Assembly (NCBI RefSeq): GCF_003479425.1
Contig: NZ_QUHC01000002.1
Location: 631,033 to 695,032 of the forward strand
DNA length: 64,000 nucleotides
Direction of reading: 5' to 3'
Origin: Odoribacter sp. AF15-53
Lineage (GTDB): Bacteria; Bacteroidota; Bacteroidia; Bacteroidales; Marinifilaceae
Of this stretch, positions 17,858 to 28,018 are shown piece after piece; position 1 is the stretch's first letter, and every line of letters begins with the position of its first letter. Made by a program: the position numbers and the translations under genes. The notes below the pieces were generated by a model, which was given only the letters and a program-made list of their open reading frames with translations, searched no databases and was not told the DNA's origin.

Positions 17858-19471
17858 TTAACGTCTTTCCCTGTACCGGACATCTTTTATCCGGGCGAAG
17901 CCGGAATATTCCACTCGTTTTGTTATAGAATTATTCACGCCATCCACTTTATAGAATCCCAACTTTCCTCCGTTCACACCACTAACACTATTATCATAAG
18001 TACCCACCATCAATTCGAATTGACGGGCCATAAATTCTTCCGAGGGTTCCGGCCACCAATAATTATTATGATACAAATTAAATTTCAACATAGTCACTTC
18101 TTCGTTGGCTCCCAAATTGATATTTTTCATTTCATAAGTCATATTGGTTCCCAAATTATGCAAATACACTTTGTTTCCCACACCGTAGAACATATAAGGG
18201 AACTGAGAATGGAAAGCAAAGACTGTGGCTTTATCGAAATCTGGAGCGTTCAAATTTTCGTATTTACTCTCTTGCACGAATCCCGTTCCGCTCATATTAA
18301 TTCCATATATAACTCGTTTCCCGGAAGCGTTTTGCAATATGGCGTACACCAAGCCATTCGAATAACGAGTTCCTTCCATGTAAACCAAATCCATTCCGGT
18401 TTTAAAGTCAAACAATCCTCCGACTTCCGGATTAGGAACAGGTGTCAATATCTGGTTAACGTCATTACTTGTCGGGCTCTTGAAGCTCCAACCCACAAAA
18501 CGTTTATTATCTATATCATAGAACAAGGCGGCCGTACTGTTTCCCGGGTAACGAACCATACTTATACCAACATACGGGGCGACACGGTATTCGGGGGACT
18601 TCCCGCGAACAGAAGTATTGATTGGCATTTCAAAAGCCGCTCCCGCAGCCGTTACTAATGCATAAACATTCCCTTTATTTGAAACGGCAAAAATAGCACG
18701 TGCAGTAGGAGGGCCCATGTTTGCCAAGGGCATATATTCAACGATGCTTTCATCCGGATCGCTTGGTGCTACAATAAAGTCTGTCGTGTAAATGTTATAC
18801 ATATCACTCGTCTCGAAGGTATTCTGGTTAAGTTTGTAAGCACCTTCTTCCGACATGAGATAAATAACATCCCCCGTGGCAACAGGTGCCGGATAGAATC
18901 CGATCTTCGTTGCTTTTTTCAGATCGGGAAGTCCTAACAAAGACAACAAATCATAAGCGGGTTCAATCCGATCTGCTGAAATAACGGAAATCATATCCAT
19001 CCTCACACGTTCTTCTTCACCCTCGTTACACAATACCAACCAACCTTCGTACGTGGAAGAAGTCACTTTCACGTCAAAAGTCGTAGAATACTCGATAGAG
19101 GAACGTTTATCTTTTACCGCAAACCACACGACATAATTCCCCGATGGGATTGAAATTAACGTATCCAAATTTAACGATTTAGACGGATTCAAATCTACCC
19201 ATGCTTCATTATATAATTGGCTTCCTCCCTTTAACTCCAGCTTATAAGAAAACTCGAAATTAGGATTTCCATCCTTAATCTCTCCTTCCAATGAAGAAAT
19301 CACCTTCGGTTGGGCAACAATATGCTCTATACCTCCAAGAATTTCAAGCGTTTCGGGCAAGTTCTCTATTTTAATTTCTGCCATCTCGCTATAATCATAA
19401 TTCCCCTTGTCGTCATAGCACGACATCAAAAAGAGAATGAACGAGAGTAATATTACATTTTTTATTTTCAT
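17858..19471 (-). CDS. PKD-like family lipoprotein of a SusCD locus
   Basis: A 537-residue surface lipoprotein: the signal peptide ends with lipobox LMSC (Cys18), followed by YDDKGNYDYSE, the same opening motif as the protein at 62379-64000 (LDDKSNYDYKD). A PKD-like beta domain spans about residues 25-135, and WLVLCNEGEEERVRM opens a probable beta-propeller region. Proteins of this kind (annotated PKD-like, DUF-type) are encoded last in Bacteroidetes SusCD operons and probably help bind the imported ligand on the cell surface. The ligand is unknown. It follows the DUF4843 gene by 20 bp. Confidence 0.82.
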   Translation of the reverse strand: MKIKNVILLSFILFLMSCYDDKGNYDYSEMAEIKIENLPETLEILGGIEHIVAQPKVISSLEGEIKDGNPNFEFSYKLELKGGSQLYNEAWVDLNPSKSLNLDTLISIPSGNYVVWFAVKDKRSSIEYSTTFDVKVTSSTYEGWLVLCNEGEEERVRMDMISVISADRIEPAYDLLSLLGLPDLKKATKIGFYPAPVATGDVIYLMSEEGAYKLNQNTFETSDMYNIYTTDFIVAPSDPDESIVEYMPLANMGPPTARAIFAVSNKGNVYALVTAAGAAFEMPINTSVRGKSPEYRVAPYVGISMVRYPGNSTAALFYDIDNKRFVGWSFKSPTSNDVNQILTPVPNPEVGGLFDFKTGMDLVYMEGTRYSNGLVYAILQNASGKRVIYGINMSGTGFVQESKYENLNAPDFDKATVFAFHSQFPYMFYGVGNKVYLHNLGTNMTYEMKNINLGANEEVTMLKFNLYHNNYWWPEPSEEFMARQFELMVGTYDNSVSGVNGGKLGFYKVDGVNNSITKRVEYSGFARIKDVRYRERR

Positions 19472-19491
19472 ATTGACAATTCTTTAAACAA

Positions 19492-20328
19492 TTATTGATA
19501 ATCAGAATAATCCACCTCGTAGTTCGGGGCCAATTGCATATACTTCCCATCCGAATCCGTTACAGGATTTCCCGCATCAGCCTGCTCTTGTAAATAAATT
19601 CGCACGGTTCGAGCGAAGAAGGGAAGTCGTGCAGATTGCATTTTATACCCGTAAGAGTTAGCATATTGCCAATCTATCGGGGTTAACCCGCACACTTGAT
19701 TCACCACCTGATACTTCTTTGCCGTCCATTCTCCAAAATAGTCCTTTTCCGCGTAATTTTTCCAGAAATTGGGTTGCGTATACATCTCGTTAAATGTGAA
19801 AACATAACGAACACCACTAATTTGCTCTCCTTTTGCCGTGTAAAGATTCGTGTTTTTATAGGTTTCCAGATAACATTTAAAATGTTCATTCTCTTGCAAA
19901 CGAAGCACTATTTTCAACGTTTTCTCTAATAAAGTCTCCGTGCGTATGATACGAACCGGCACCTCCGCTTTACTTGTTCCAGCCTTAATTACCAGCGAGT
20001 CTAACTCGATCTCGAAATCTTTCCCTTCAACAGCTGTCGTTTCTTCCATATCAACGACAACCTTAAATGGCCGGTCATAATCGACCACTTTCCCCATGGT
20101 CAAAACAGGTGCATACAGCATGTGACTCCTATAATAAGCATTCGCTCCGGCAAAAGAAAAATCGGTCGAATCACCATAATATTCCGTTGTACTACCATAA
20201 ACAGCATTTGTCAATCTCTGGAAATAAATTCCTGCATCATCGCTAGCGAACACTGGAATTTCTTTTTTATCGCAACTCCACAAAAAGGGAAATGATATTA
20301 GCGCAAATAATAATATTCTCAATTTCAT
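19492..20328 (-). CDS. DUF4843 domain lipoprotein
   Basis: The 278-residue protein has a lipoprotein signal (FLWSC, Cys19) and a body matching the DUF4843 family as I remember it: DAGIYFQRL near the start, SFAGANAYYRS, then VVVDMEETTAVEGKDFEI, VRIIRTETL with a calx-beta-like repeat style, and the end NFWKNYAEKDYFGEWTAKKYQ. DUF4843 proteins accompany SusC/SusD pairs in many Bacteroidales and are thought to be surface ligand-binding components. The gene lies 11 bp after susD and 20 bp before the PKD-like gene, in one operon. Confidence 0.85.
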   Translation of the reverse strand: MKLRILLFALISFPFLWSCDKKEIPVFASDDAGIYFQRLTNAVYGSTTEYYGDSTDFSFAGANAYYRSHMLYAPVLTMGKVVDYDRPFKVVVDMEETTAVEGKDFEIELDSLVIKAGTSKAEVPVRIIRTETLLEKTLKIVLRLQENEHFKCYLETYKNTNLYTAKGEQISGVRYVFTFNEMYTQPNFWKNYAEKDYFGEWTAKKYQVVNQVCGLTPIDWQYANSYGYKMQSARLPFFARTVRIYLQEQADAGNPVTDSDGKYMQLAPNYEVDYSDYQ

Positions 20329-20339
20329 AATTCTTGTTT

Positions 20340-21830
20340 TTAACGATTTTCAATTTCTCCCGCCGGTAACGGAATGGTAAACTCAAAATAATTCGCTCCA
20401 TTATAATTATATCCCGCTTCATCAATCCACAAGTAATCCGTATTTAACCTCTTGTGCAAGAAGAAAGTTTGTCCTTCTCCCCAGAATTCACGTGCATATT
20501 CGTTATTCAATTTCGTTCGCAAATCTCTTTCACTATTCACGGGCAAAGCTGGTAAACCGCGTTTAGCCCGTATTTGACTCAACCACTCGTATCCATCTGC
20601 TAGAACGGGTTCACATTCGGCCGCGATGTAGTATACCTCACTCAAACGGATTAATGGCATCAACACGGCATGAAAATATTCCAAATCCTTGTCCGGCTTA
20701 TCGGGATTCTTCTCGTCTTTAGGTTTATCAATCTTTTTATACTTTATAAAAATATCTCCCTGTACCCCCACGCTAGTAGCGGTTTTCCAATGTGTTTGAT
20801 AACGATAATCCGGACTCTCGTTGCCAAAAAGACTACTCAACACGAAATTGGGTTTAGGCTGTAAGAAATTATTCCCGGCTGTCTCGTCATCAAAATAATA
20901 CGTGTAAATATCTGCCCGGGCTTTATCATAGAACCCCATCAATACCTCGGTAGAGAAAACCCGATCGGGAGTTCTTTGGTTAGCTAACAATTTATTCGGA
21001 TCCACCGCGGGAAAATGTTTAGCCACATTTTCATCTGTCAACAACTGGCGAGCTGCCGTTAATGCATTCGCTTTATCCCCTGCATACAAATACGCCCGGG
21101 CTTTTAATGCCAAAACAGCATAATAATTGAATCGCAATTGACGATAGCGCAAGTACACTTCCTGATCTTCTTCCAGTGAAGCCATAGCCCCCTGTTCGAT
21201 CACGGGATCATTCCCCTTAAGCAGTTGTTCTGCGGCATTAATATCCCGCAACACTCGTCCCATTACCGTATCGGCCGCCAATATAGGTAACGCCGAAACT
21301 TTATCCGATTCATTATAAGGGATTGCCTCCGCAGACGGATTTTTCACATACACGGGACCAAACAAGCGCAACATATCCAAATGCAAGAAAGCGCGCAAGG
21401 CCAAAGCCTCTCCCGTCAACACCTTCTTTTCCTGCTCGTTTAATACCCCGGTACTAATCTCCAAGTTTTTAAGCAACACGTTACAATTTAAGATCGTGGC
21501 GTAAGCTGACGACCAAATACTCGACAAATTAGCCTCAACAGTTTCATCCGTGTAATCCGGTTTCACTAAAGCTGTATAATATTTATTCACGGATAGCGGC
21601 GTGTAACGAAAAGCGAGGATATCAATCATCTCGTAAGTAAGATTCTTGCCGTAAAGTGTTGAACCGGCTAATTTATTATATATCCCGTTTACGGCTGTAT
21701 AGAAACCGCCACGCGTAGCAAAAAGTTGTTCCTCGGACTGTTTATCCTTGGGCTGCACGTCCAAAAAGTCCGAACACCCGCTTCCCGCGAACAACAACAG
21801 GCTTAAATATATGATAACATGTAATTTCAT
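20340..21830 (-). CDS. SusD/RagB family nutrient-binding lipoprotein
   Basis: This is the surface lid of a SusCD transporter. The signal peptide ends in AGSGC (Cys19), followed by the classical SDFLDVQPKDKQSEEQLFAT. TPR-like helices of the family are visible (ALALRAFLHLDMLRLFGPVY; ALKARAYLYAGDKANALTAA), and the C-terminal part carries LIRLSEVYYIAAEC and REFWGEGQTFFLHKR. At 496 residues it has normal length. It follows the SusC gene by 12 bp. Which ligand it binds cannot be read from the sequence; no polysaccharide-degrading enzyme is encoded nearby. Confidence 0.93.
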   Translation of the reverse strand: MKLHVIIYLSLLLFAGSGCSDFLDVQPKDKQSEEQLFATRGGFYTAVNGIYNKLAGSTLYGKNLTYEMIDILAFRYTPLSVNKYYTALVKPDYTDETVEANLSSIWSSAYATILNCNVLLKNLEISTGVLNEQEKKVLTGEALALRAFLHLDMLRLFGPVYVKNPSAEAIPYNESDKVSALPILAADTVMGRVLRDINAAEQLLKGNDPVIEQGAMASLEEDQEVYLRYRQLRFNYYAVLALKARAYLYAGDKANALTAARQLLTDENVAKHFPAVDPNKLLANQRTPDRVFSTEVLMGFYDKARADIYTYYFDDETAGNNFLQPKPNFVLSSLFGNESPDYRYQTHWKTATSVGVQGDIFIKYKKIDKPKDEKNPDKPDKDLEYFHAVLMPLIRLSEVYYIAAECEPVLADGYEWLSQIRAKRGLPALPVNSERDLRTKLNNEYAREFWGEGQTFFLHKRLNTDYLWIDEAGYNYNGANYFEFTIPLPAGEIENR

Positions 21831-21842
21831 ACCACTTGTTTT

Positions 21843-24800
21843 TTAAAAATTAAACGATAATCCTGCTTCCAAACTCCGAGCAAAAGGATAAGAAATACCT
21901 CTCTCAGACTTAATAGAAGATGCTCTAAATACATCACGCATAGAAACCTGCAGTTTTAGATTACTTAAACCGAGCTTCTGAATCCAACCGTCATAAAACT
22001 CGTAACCAAGATACACAGATTCCAACGTCAACACGTTCTCCTCTTGCACGAACCGGGAAGACATTGGAGTGGATGCGGCATTAGCGATGTTTTTAAAACG
22101 CACAATATCACCCGCTTTTTGCCAACGTTCGTAAAGTGCTCGTTTATCCTGATTTTTATTCAATCCCTCGGTTGAGATATTCTCAACTTTATTGAACAAA
22201 GCTTCATTAAACACATCCGCTCCCAATTGATAACGGAAATTCAAACTGAGCGACAATCCTTTCCAATTCAAAGACGTTCCCACTACCCCCTCTATTTTCG
22301 GACGAGTATTACCGCAAATAACCTCATCATCATATGAGAAATCATACGTGTAATTTCCATTTTCATCGTAAAATAACTCTTTACCATTCGCCGGGTCAAT
22401 ACCCACCGATTTTACAGCCCAAATATCATCCGGGTCCGCCCCGTCATAATACCGAACCGTATTGGCTCCCTTTCCGCTCGCGTTGAGCAACGACAATTTG
22501 TCCCCAATCTTGTCGATTCGTGTTTTCTGCGTACGCAGGTTGGCACGTACCAACCACGAAAAACGTTTATCAAAATTCTGAATAATATAGTAAGAAGCAG
22601 TAGCCGTCACTCCTTGAGAGGTTTGTTCTCCGGCATTCGTCATATAAGTTGGTGTTCCAGAAGACAACGGCATCCCAATCCGTATCAGAAGCGGGTCCGT
22701 CACTTTATGAAAATAGTCAACCGTGATATTTAAACGCCTGTTCAACAAAGTAATGTCAATACCAAAATTTTTATCCAACGTGGTTTGCCACTTCAAATCA
22801 GGATTACCCACCTGATTCAAGATTGCACCTAACCCGAAATAATTCATCGAACCATATTGGAATACATAAGTCAACAATGTTTGGGCCGAGTCGTAATTTT
22901 GATTTCCGGGATTACCGACAGAAGCCCTCAATTTCAACAAATTAATCCAATTAAAGTTATTCATGATAAATTTCTCCTTGTGCAGATTCCATCCCAAACC
23001 GACAGACCAGGTCGTGTTGTATTTTTTAGAAGATCCGAACACGGAAGACCCGCTGCTACGCAAACTAAAATCCATCAGATAACGATCGTCAAATGAATAC
23101 CCAACGTTAAAATAACCGTTCAAAGAGCGAGAAACACTCTCGTAAAACGTGGGAATTCCGTGTTCCGGGTATCCGTTCGAGAAAGAAGGATAGGTAAAAT
23201 CCCCATCAGGGAAACCTTGTGCCGAATACCCCTGAACCAAAGACTTGCTTGCATTGAAATTTCCCCCGGCGACCAAATTGATCCGATGGACTCCCAACAC
23301 TTTAGCCCAGGTCACGCTAAGTTCCCCTTCCGCTTGATTCAACCGGGTATTCGTTGAAGTATATTCCCCCTTCTTCAAGGCTTCCGTATCTTCAAAACGC
23401 GTGTCCTCCGGGGAATAAAATACCTCTGTATCATTGTTCCCGTATGTTATTCCCAACCGGGCACGTACACGCCATTCTGTCGTGGGAAAATATTCTGCCA
23501 CGAAATAATTACTCAATGAAACGTTCTTTCCCTCATTGCGACTATTCAAATTGTCATTCCACAGCGGGTTGGACGCTTCAAAATAATCATTTTTCTCCAA
23601 CCATTTCTCGACAATTCCATCCTTATTCCGTTTCTTGAAATAAGGATTCGCTTCCGCGTAGGATTGAAAAGGTACAACAGGATTCTCTATATCCGTCACG
23701 TTAATCGAAAACTTGTTAGAAAATTGAAACTTTTCCATCCGATAGATCAAATCAATATTACCGCTGATGATTTCACGCAAAGACTCTTTCATCACCCCGG
23801 AAATACCGTTATACCCGACACCCAAACCAAAAAGAAAACGGCCTTCACCACCTTGCACGTACAAAGAATGTTTTTGATTTACTCCCGTGCGTAACGGTTC
23901 GGCCAACCAGTAAGTGTTTACCCCACTCTCGATAGCTTCCAATTTCTTGTTATACAATTCATTCAATTCAATTTCTTTTTCCGCACTCCAATTAGCCGGA
24001 GAATACCCTCCCGCCAATTTCTCAAATTCCAATTTTTCCCTTGCATTCATCAAATTATAACTGGTCAAATCCGGCATAGAAAGATTGAGATTCCCGTTAT
24101 AACTCACCTGAAGTTCTCCCGATTTAGGTTTCACCGTTTCTACCACAACAACCCCGTTAGCAGCTTTCGATCCGTAAATAGCAGTTGAAGCCGCATCCTT
24201 TAATATCGTAATAGATTCTATACGATTAATATCCAAATCATTAATTACAGCCAATGATGATTCGAACCCGTCCAGAATGAACAAAGGTTGATTAGGATCG
24301 GCATCCAACTCGTCACGTAATCCCAACACACTTGACTTTCCCCGGATCTCCATGTTTGGCAAACGATTGGGATCCGACCCGAATTGATTATCCTCTATAA
24401 TCGCGAAAGCGGGATCAAGTGTCTTCAAACTTTGCAAGACATTTTGCGTCCCCATAGTCTTCAATTCTGCAGCCGTGTAGGTTGAAGCCGATCCCGTAAA
24501 ACTTTCCTTTTTACGAGTAAAAATTCCGGTAACCACGACATCTTCCAACGCAACCTTCTCTTCATGCATCGTAATCTTCAGTTCTTTATGGTATTCACCA
24601 GCTTTAAACTTAGGAACTGTCACCTGTTGCGTCTCCATCCCGATAAAAGAAAACACTAAAACAACCGAATCCTTAGGAAGTACCAAGGAGAACACACCGT
24701 CAGCATCCGTGGCCACTCCTATTGTCGTACCTTTAATCAAGACGGCAACACCCGGTAAAGGCCCTCCATTCTCATCCGTCACTTTCCCTGTAATTTTAAA

Positions 24801-25190
24801 TTCCGGTTTTTTTTCCGGGGATTTACTTTGCACCTTAATCAGAATAATCCCCCCTTCAAGCAAGTCCCATGAAAATCCTTTATCTAAAAGTAGCATATTC
24901 AACACCTTGTCCACGGGTTCATCCTTCACGTTCACGCTCATTTTCCCCAAATTCCTGCATTGCTCTTCATTATACACGAAATCAAATTTCGTTTGACGTT
25001 TAATTTCCCGAAACACTTGTTCCGCGGAAACATCTTTCAGATTCAAAGATACCTTCTCTTGCGCCGTAGCCCCGATGGCTGTCACTTGTAACACACAGAC
25101 AAGGATCAATACGATATTCCATCTCATAATCCCTAAAATTTTTCTATTCCGATGACTCGGAAAAAGAAGTAAATACCATTTTTTTTTCAT
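21843..25190 (-). CDS. SusC/RagA TonB-dependent transporter with STN domain
   Basis: This 1115-residue outer-membrane receptor imports a ligand captured by SusD, powered by TonB. After a long signal peptide it has a secretin/TonB N-terminal (STN) domain (about 45-120: VSLNLKDVSAEQVFREIKRQ), a carboxypeptidase-regulatory-like beta domain (about 133-215: ITGKVTDENGGPLPGV), a plug with the SusC signature ILKDAASTAIYGSKAANG (about 330), and a 22-strand barrel ending in aromatic F (SLEAGLSFNF). The STN domain means its own expression is probably signalled through the adjacent FecR/ECF sigma pair. Confidence 0.95.
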   Translation of the reverse strand: MKKKWYLLLFPSHRNRKILGIMRWNIVLILVCVLQVTAIGATAQEKVSLNLKDVSAEQVFREIKRQTKFDFVYNEEQCRNLGKMSVNVKDEPVDKVLNMLLLDKGFSWDLLEGGIILIKVQSKSPEKKPEFKITGKVTDENGGPLPGVAVLIKGTTIGVATDADGVFSLVLPKDSVVLVFSFIGMETQQVTVPKFKAGEYHKELKITMHEEKVALEDVVVTGIFTRKKESFTGSASTYTAAELKTMGTQNVLQSLKTLDPAFAIIEDNQFGSDPNRLPNMEIRGKSSVLGLRDELDADPNQPLFILDGFESSLAVINDLDINRIESITILKDAASTAIYGSKAANGVVVVETVKPKSGELQVSYNGNLNLSMPDLTSYNLMNAREKLEFEKLAGGYSPANWSAEKEIELNELYNKKLEAIESGVNTYWLAEPLRTGVNQKHSLYVQGGEGRFLFGLGVGYNGISGVMKESLREIISGNIDLIYRMEKFQFSNKFSINVTDIENPVVPFQSYAEANPYFKKRNKDGIVEKWLEKNDYFEASNPLWNDNLNSRNEGKNVSLSNYFVAEYFPTTEWRVRARLGITYGNNDTEVFYSPEDTRFEDTEALKKGEYTSTNTRLNQAEGELSVTWAKVLGVHRINLVAGGNFNASKSLVQGYSAQGFPDGDFTYPSFSNGYPEHGIPTFYESVSRSLNGYFNVGYSFDDRYLMDFSLRSSGSSVFGSSKKYNTTWSVGLGWNLHKEKFIMNNFNWINLLKLRASVGNPGNQNYDSAQTLLTYVFQYGSMNYFGLGAILNQVGNPDLKWQTTLDKNFGIDITLLNRRLNITVDYFHKVTDPLLIRIGMPLSSGTPTYMTNAGEQTSQGVTATASYYIIQNFDKRFSWLVRANLRTQKTRIDKIGDKLSLLNASGKGANTVRYYDGADPDDIWAVKSVGIDPANGKELFYDENGNYTYDFSYDDEVICGNTRPKIEGVVGTSLNWKGLSLSLNFRYQLGADVFNEALFNKVENISTEGLNKNQDKRALYERWQKAGDIVRFKNIANAASTPMSSRFVQEENVLTLESVYLGYEFYDGWIQKLGLSNLKLQVSMRDVFRASSIKSERGISYPFARSLEAGLSFNF

Positions 25191-25255
25191 AACTTTGAAT
25201 TACTTTAATTTATTAATTCTCTTTATTGGCAATTCCCGTTGCACATTGAAGAGAG

Positions 25256-25286
25256 TAAAAAGCGGAGGGTGTTCCCGCACCTTCCG
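25256..25286 (-). terminator. Terminator between fecR-like and susC-like genes
   Basis: Read on the minus strand, CGGAAGGTG (25286-25278) pairs with CACCCTCCG (25271-25263) with one mismatch, and CTTTTT follows. It separates the regulatory pair from the transporter operon, so susC needs its own promoter, probably used by the ECF sigma factor. Confidence 0.7.
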
Positions 25287-25291
25287 TTTAT

Positions 25292-26449
25292 TTATTTCAT
25301 ATACAGGATCAATTCACGACCATTCAGTTTGTAATCGACATCCACGGAGGAAGTTAACGCTTTCAGTATAACAGAAAAATCCGCATGTCGTTTGATATCC
25401 CCGGTAAAATGAAGATTTCTTATAGACTCATCTTGAAACTCAACTTCTATATCATACCAGCGAGCCATGATGTTCATTATTTGTTCTAAACTTTGATTTT
25501 TGAATAAAAAATGTCCCTCCTTCCAAGTCACGTAAGGCAAAATATCCACTTCTTTCACTTCTACCGTTTTACTTTTCCGGTCCAAACGAGCCAATTCATT
25601 GGGTCGGATCCGCCATTCTTGACTATCACCATTCACTTGAACCCCGACAGAACCTCTCACTAGAACCGTTTCGATATAATCCTTATCATAAGTATTCACA
25701 TTAAAAGAAGTTCCCAATACTTTCACATACATCTGTTCCGCTTTTACAATAAACGGCCTTTGCAAATCCTCGGCCACGTCGAAGAAAGCTTCACCTTGCA
25801 ACTCCACTTCGCGAGATATCGTTCCAAAATTGATCGGGTAACGAAGTTCACTTTCAGAATTTAAGAACACGATGGTTCCATCCGATAGCTTCAAACGATA
25901 CTCTCCACCCCTGGGAATTTTTAACGTATGGAATTCCGATACCAATTCCTCTTCAGCATGAGCATAGTCCAATTGATTATCGGATGCCAGAATTCCTTGC
26001 CCGAGAATCACCTGCCCAGAATCAGAAAGTTCAATTTCTTTCCCATTATCCGTAAGTAATATCGCCTTATAACTTCCCGGAGATACCGTTTGAATCACAA
26101 CCGGAGCAATCTCTTGTTCATCCCGAATAAAGAAAGAAATACCTATTATTAATAACACGCTAGCGGCCACGGCCCCCCAACCTAATAAACGTACGAACTT
26201 TCTCTTCTTGCGCAGAATGCTATGTTTACGCACCTGTTCCCACAGAACAGGATTTTTCTTTTTACCTTGGATATAAATCGTTAATTCTCGGTCTATATAT
26301 TCATCTTCCTGTACACGTAAAAAAAGAGCTTTACGTTCCGGGGAGCCGGATTTCCAGCAATACAATTCTTCCCGCTCGAGATCAGATAATTCATCCCGTA
26401 GACTTTTTAATAAAAGTTCTGCAATGTGATGTTCTAAGTGAAAGTCCAT
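25292..26449 (-). CDS. FecR-type anti-sigma factor (DUF4974)
   Basis: The 385-residue protein passes the inner membrane once (about residues 91-109, GWGAVAASVLLIIGISFFI). The cytoplasmic N-terminus holds the sigma-binding part; the periplasmic part contains the FecR domain (IPRGGEYRLKLSDGTIVFLNSESELRYPINF; GEAFFDVAEDLQRPFIVKA) and ends in the DUF4974 module (FKNQSLEQIMNIMARWYDIEVEF). It senses the occupied SusC receptor through its STN domain and controls the ECF sigma factor encoded 74 bp upstream. Confidence 0.93.
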   Translation of the reverse strand: MDFHLEHHIAELLLKSLRDELSDLEREELYCWKSGSPERKALFLRVQEDEYIDRELTIYIQGKKKNPVLWEQVRKHSILRKKRKFVRLLGWGAVAASVLLIIGISFFIRDEQEIAPVVIQTVSPGSYKAILLTDNGKEIELSDSGQVILGQGILASDNQLDYAHAEEELVSEFHTLKIPRGGEYRLKLSDGTIVFLNSESELRYPINFGTISREVELQGEAFFDVAEDLQRPFIVKAEQMYVKVLGTSFNVNTYDKDYIETVLVRGSVGVQVNGDSQEWRIRPNELARLDRKSKTVEVKEVDILPYVTWKEGHFLFKNQSLEQIMNIMARWYDIEVEFQDESIRNLHFTGDIKRHADFSVILKALTSSVDVDYKLNGRELILYMK

Positions 26450-26523
26450 AATTTGCTATTTTTACACTTAAAACACTCGAATCTTCATTTGGTGTATAGT
26501 GATATACAAAAAAAATAATTATT

Positions 26524-27102
26524 TTATACATTATTTGATGAATCCCAAGCCTTTAACAATAATAAAAAAAGTCTGAAATCCTTGACCCGCTTGCGCATAT
26601 AATGATTGGCATTATTCTTGTATTTCTTTACCGTATTGATAGAAATATTTAGCAGGCTGGCAATCTCTTCGTGTTTTTTCCCTTCCAGACTGAGTTGATA
26701 CACTTCTTTACAAGCAGGAGGCAACTCTTCAAATATATAATGTAGCATTTCGAAAAGTTCTGTTTCAATTACTTTTTCAAGAAAACTTTCTTGTGGCTCT
26801 TCCACAAACTCTTCCGCATATCTTTGTTTGATTTTTTCATGACGAAGAGTATTCAAGCAGCGATTTTTTACACTCGTATACAAGAAACTTTTTATCGTAA
26901 GTTCATTGCAAAACCTTTTCCTATTTTCCCAAAGTGATACAAAAGTATCCTGAAGGATATCCTCTATCAATCGTTCATCGGGTAAATATTTATTCCCAAA
27001 ATAACGCAAAGTAGAAACATTCCTCTCGTAAATCTCTTTAAAAGCGTACTCTTTCCCGTCAATAAAATCTTGAATTATATTTTCTTCTGATTGAAACATC
27101 AT
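26524..27102 (-). CDS. ECF sigma factor (RpoE-like, sigma-70 family)
   Basis: This 192-residue protein has sigma region 2 (LIEDILQDTFVSLWENRKRF, about 45-65) and region 4 with a helix-turn-helix (HEEIASLLNISINTVKKYKNNA, about 145-166), typical of Bacteroidetes ECF sigma factors paired with FecR. It should direct RNA polymerase to the susC promoter when the ligand is present. The first codon is ATG ATG; either can serve. No TAnnTTTG box was found upstream on the minus strand in 27103-27290. Confidence 0.93.
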   Translation of the reverse strand: MMFQSEENIIQDFIDGKEYAFKEIYERNVSTLRYFGNKYLPDERLIEDILQDTFVSLWENRKRFCNELTIKSFLYTSVKNRCLNTLRHEKIKQRYAEEFVEEPQESFLEKVIETELFEMLHYIFEELPPACKEVYQLSLEGKKHEEIASLLNISINTVKKYKNNANHYMRKRVKDFRLFLLLLKAWDSSNNV

Positions 27103-27288
27103 TAACTAACACTTTTCAACGTCTTAAATATAGAAATAATATTTTAAAACAATCAAAAAAACACGATTACTTTGTCTTTTTACTGTCCCCCAACAATAAA
27201 CCTATAATTTTGGAATATATACTCGTAATCCGTGTATGAATGATTCGTCTCTTGTTCTTTTTAAATACTCACCATACAAAGTTTACAT

Positions 27289-27319
27289 TTTGAAATTCAG
27301 AATAATATATTTATTTTTG
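27289..27319 (+). promoter_or_regulatory. Bacteroidetes-type promoter
   Basis: TTTG (27289-27292), 19 bp, TATTTTTG (27312-27319) matches the consensus fully; transcription should start about 27325, some 75 bp before the TM2 gene. Confidence 0.78.
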
Positions 27320-27398
27320 TAATACATGAACATCCTCCTCCTGAGCGGAGAGTGGATCACGTGTGTGGAATTATCAGTATTAACTTAAACATACAACG

Positions 27399-27707
27399 AT
27401 GTATTGTAAAAATTGTGGTGCGGAAATAGATGACAAAGCGGTCATTTGTATCAAATGCGGTTGTTCGACATCAAGCCAGAATCCAATCCCGAACCCGGGA
27501 GTAAGTGAAAAAAGCGGACTGGCAACTCTTCTTTTATGTCTTCTGCTTGGCGGGCTTGGTGCTCACCGTTTCTATGTCGGCAAGATCGGAACGGGAATCC
27601 TGCAATTGCTCACCTGCGGGGGATGCGGTATTTGGGCCTTGATTGATTTAATCATGATATGCACGGGTTCATTCACGGATGAATTCGGGAAGCCCGTGAA
27701 AATATGA
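27399..27707 (+). CDS. Zinc-ribbon TM2 domain membrane protein
   Basis: The 102-residue protein starts with a zinc ribbon (YCKNCGAEI...CIKCGC, four cysteines near residues 3-22), a linker, and a TM2 domain: two hydrophobic segments around LLLCLLLGGLGAHRFYVGK and GILQLLTCGGCGIWALIDLIMI. TM2 proteins are small membrane proteins of uncertain role. The gene overlaps the downstream DUF2752 gene by 4 bp (ATGA), so they are cotranscribed. Confidence 0.9.
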   Translation: MYCKNCGAEIDDKAVICIKCGCSTSSQNPIPNPGVSEKSGLATLLLCLLLGGLGAHRFYVGKIGTGILQLLTCGGCGIWALIDLIMICTGSFTDEFGKPVKI

Positions 27708-28018
27708 TATTTTATAGAATCAAGTTTTTCTTCTTCATTCTATTTCCAATCTCGTTGTACCTTGTCCCGACAAAGTTCATCTTTACCGAAAATCACGTGC
27801 CGATATGTTTGTTCAGGCTCTTGTTCGATAAAGAATGCTGGGGATGTGGTACAACAAGATCAATATTCTCGTTGCTCTATTTCAGATTCGAGGAGGCTTA
27901 CACCTACAACAAACTAATCGTCATCATCGCCCCGCTTATTGCATTCCTGTGGATAAGGGAAATCTACCGTACCTACAAAAAACTCAGACCACGCTCAAAT
28001 CACCCCGAAATGCCGTAA
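27704..28018 (+). CDS. DUF2752 membrane protein
   Basis: A 104-residue protein with hydrophobic segments near residues 5-25 and 70-88 and the signature CWGCGTTRSIFSLL (about 45-58), which identifies the DUF2752 family; function is unknown. The family is often found beside TM2 proteins in Bacteroidetes, as here. Its 3' end overlaps the convergent HAD gene by 24 bp. Confidence 0.85.
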   Translation: MIFYRIKFFFFILFPISLYLVPTKFIFTENHVPICLFRLLFDKECWGCGTTRSIFSLLYFRFEEAYTYNKLIVIIAPLIAFLWIREIYRTYKKLRPRSNHPEMP

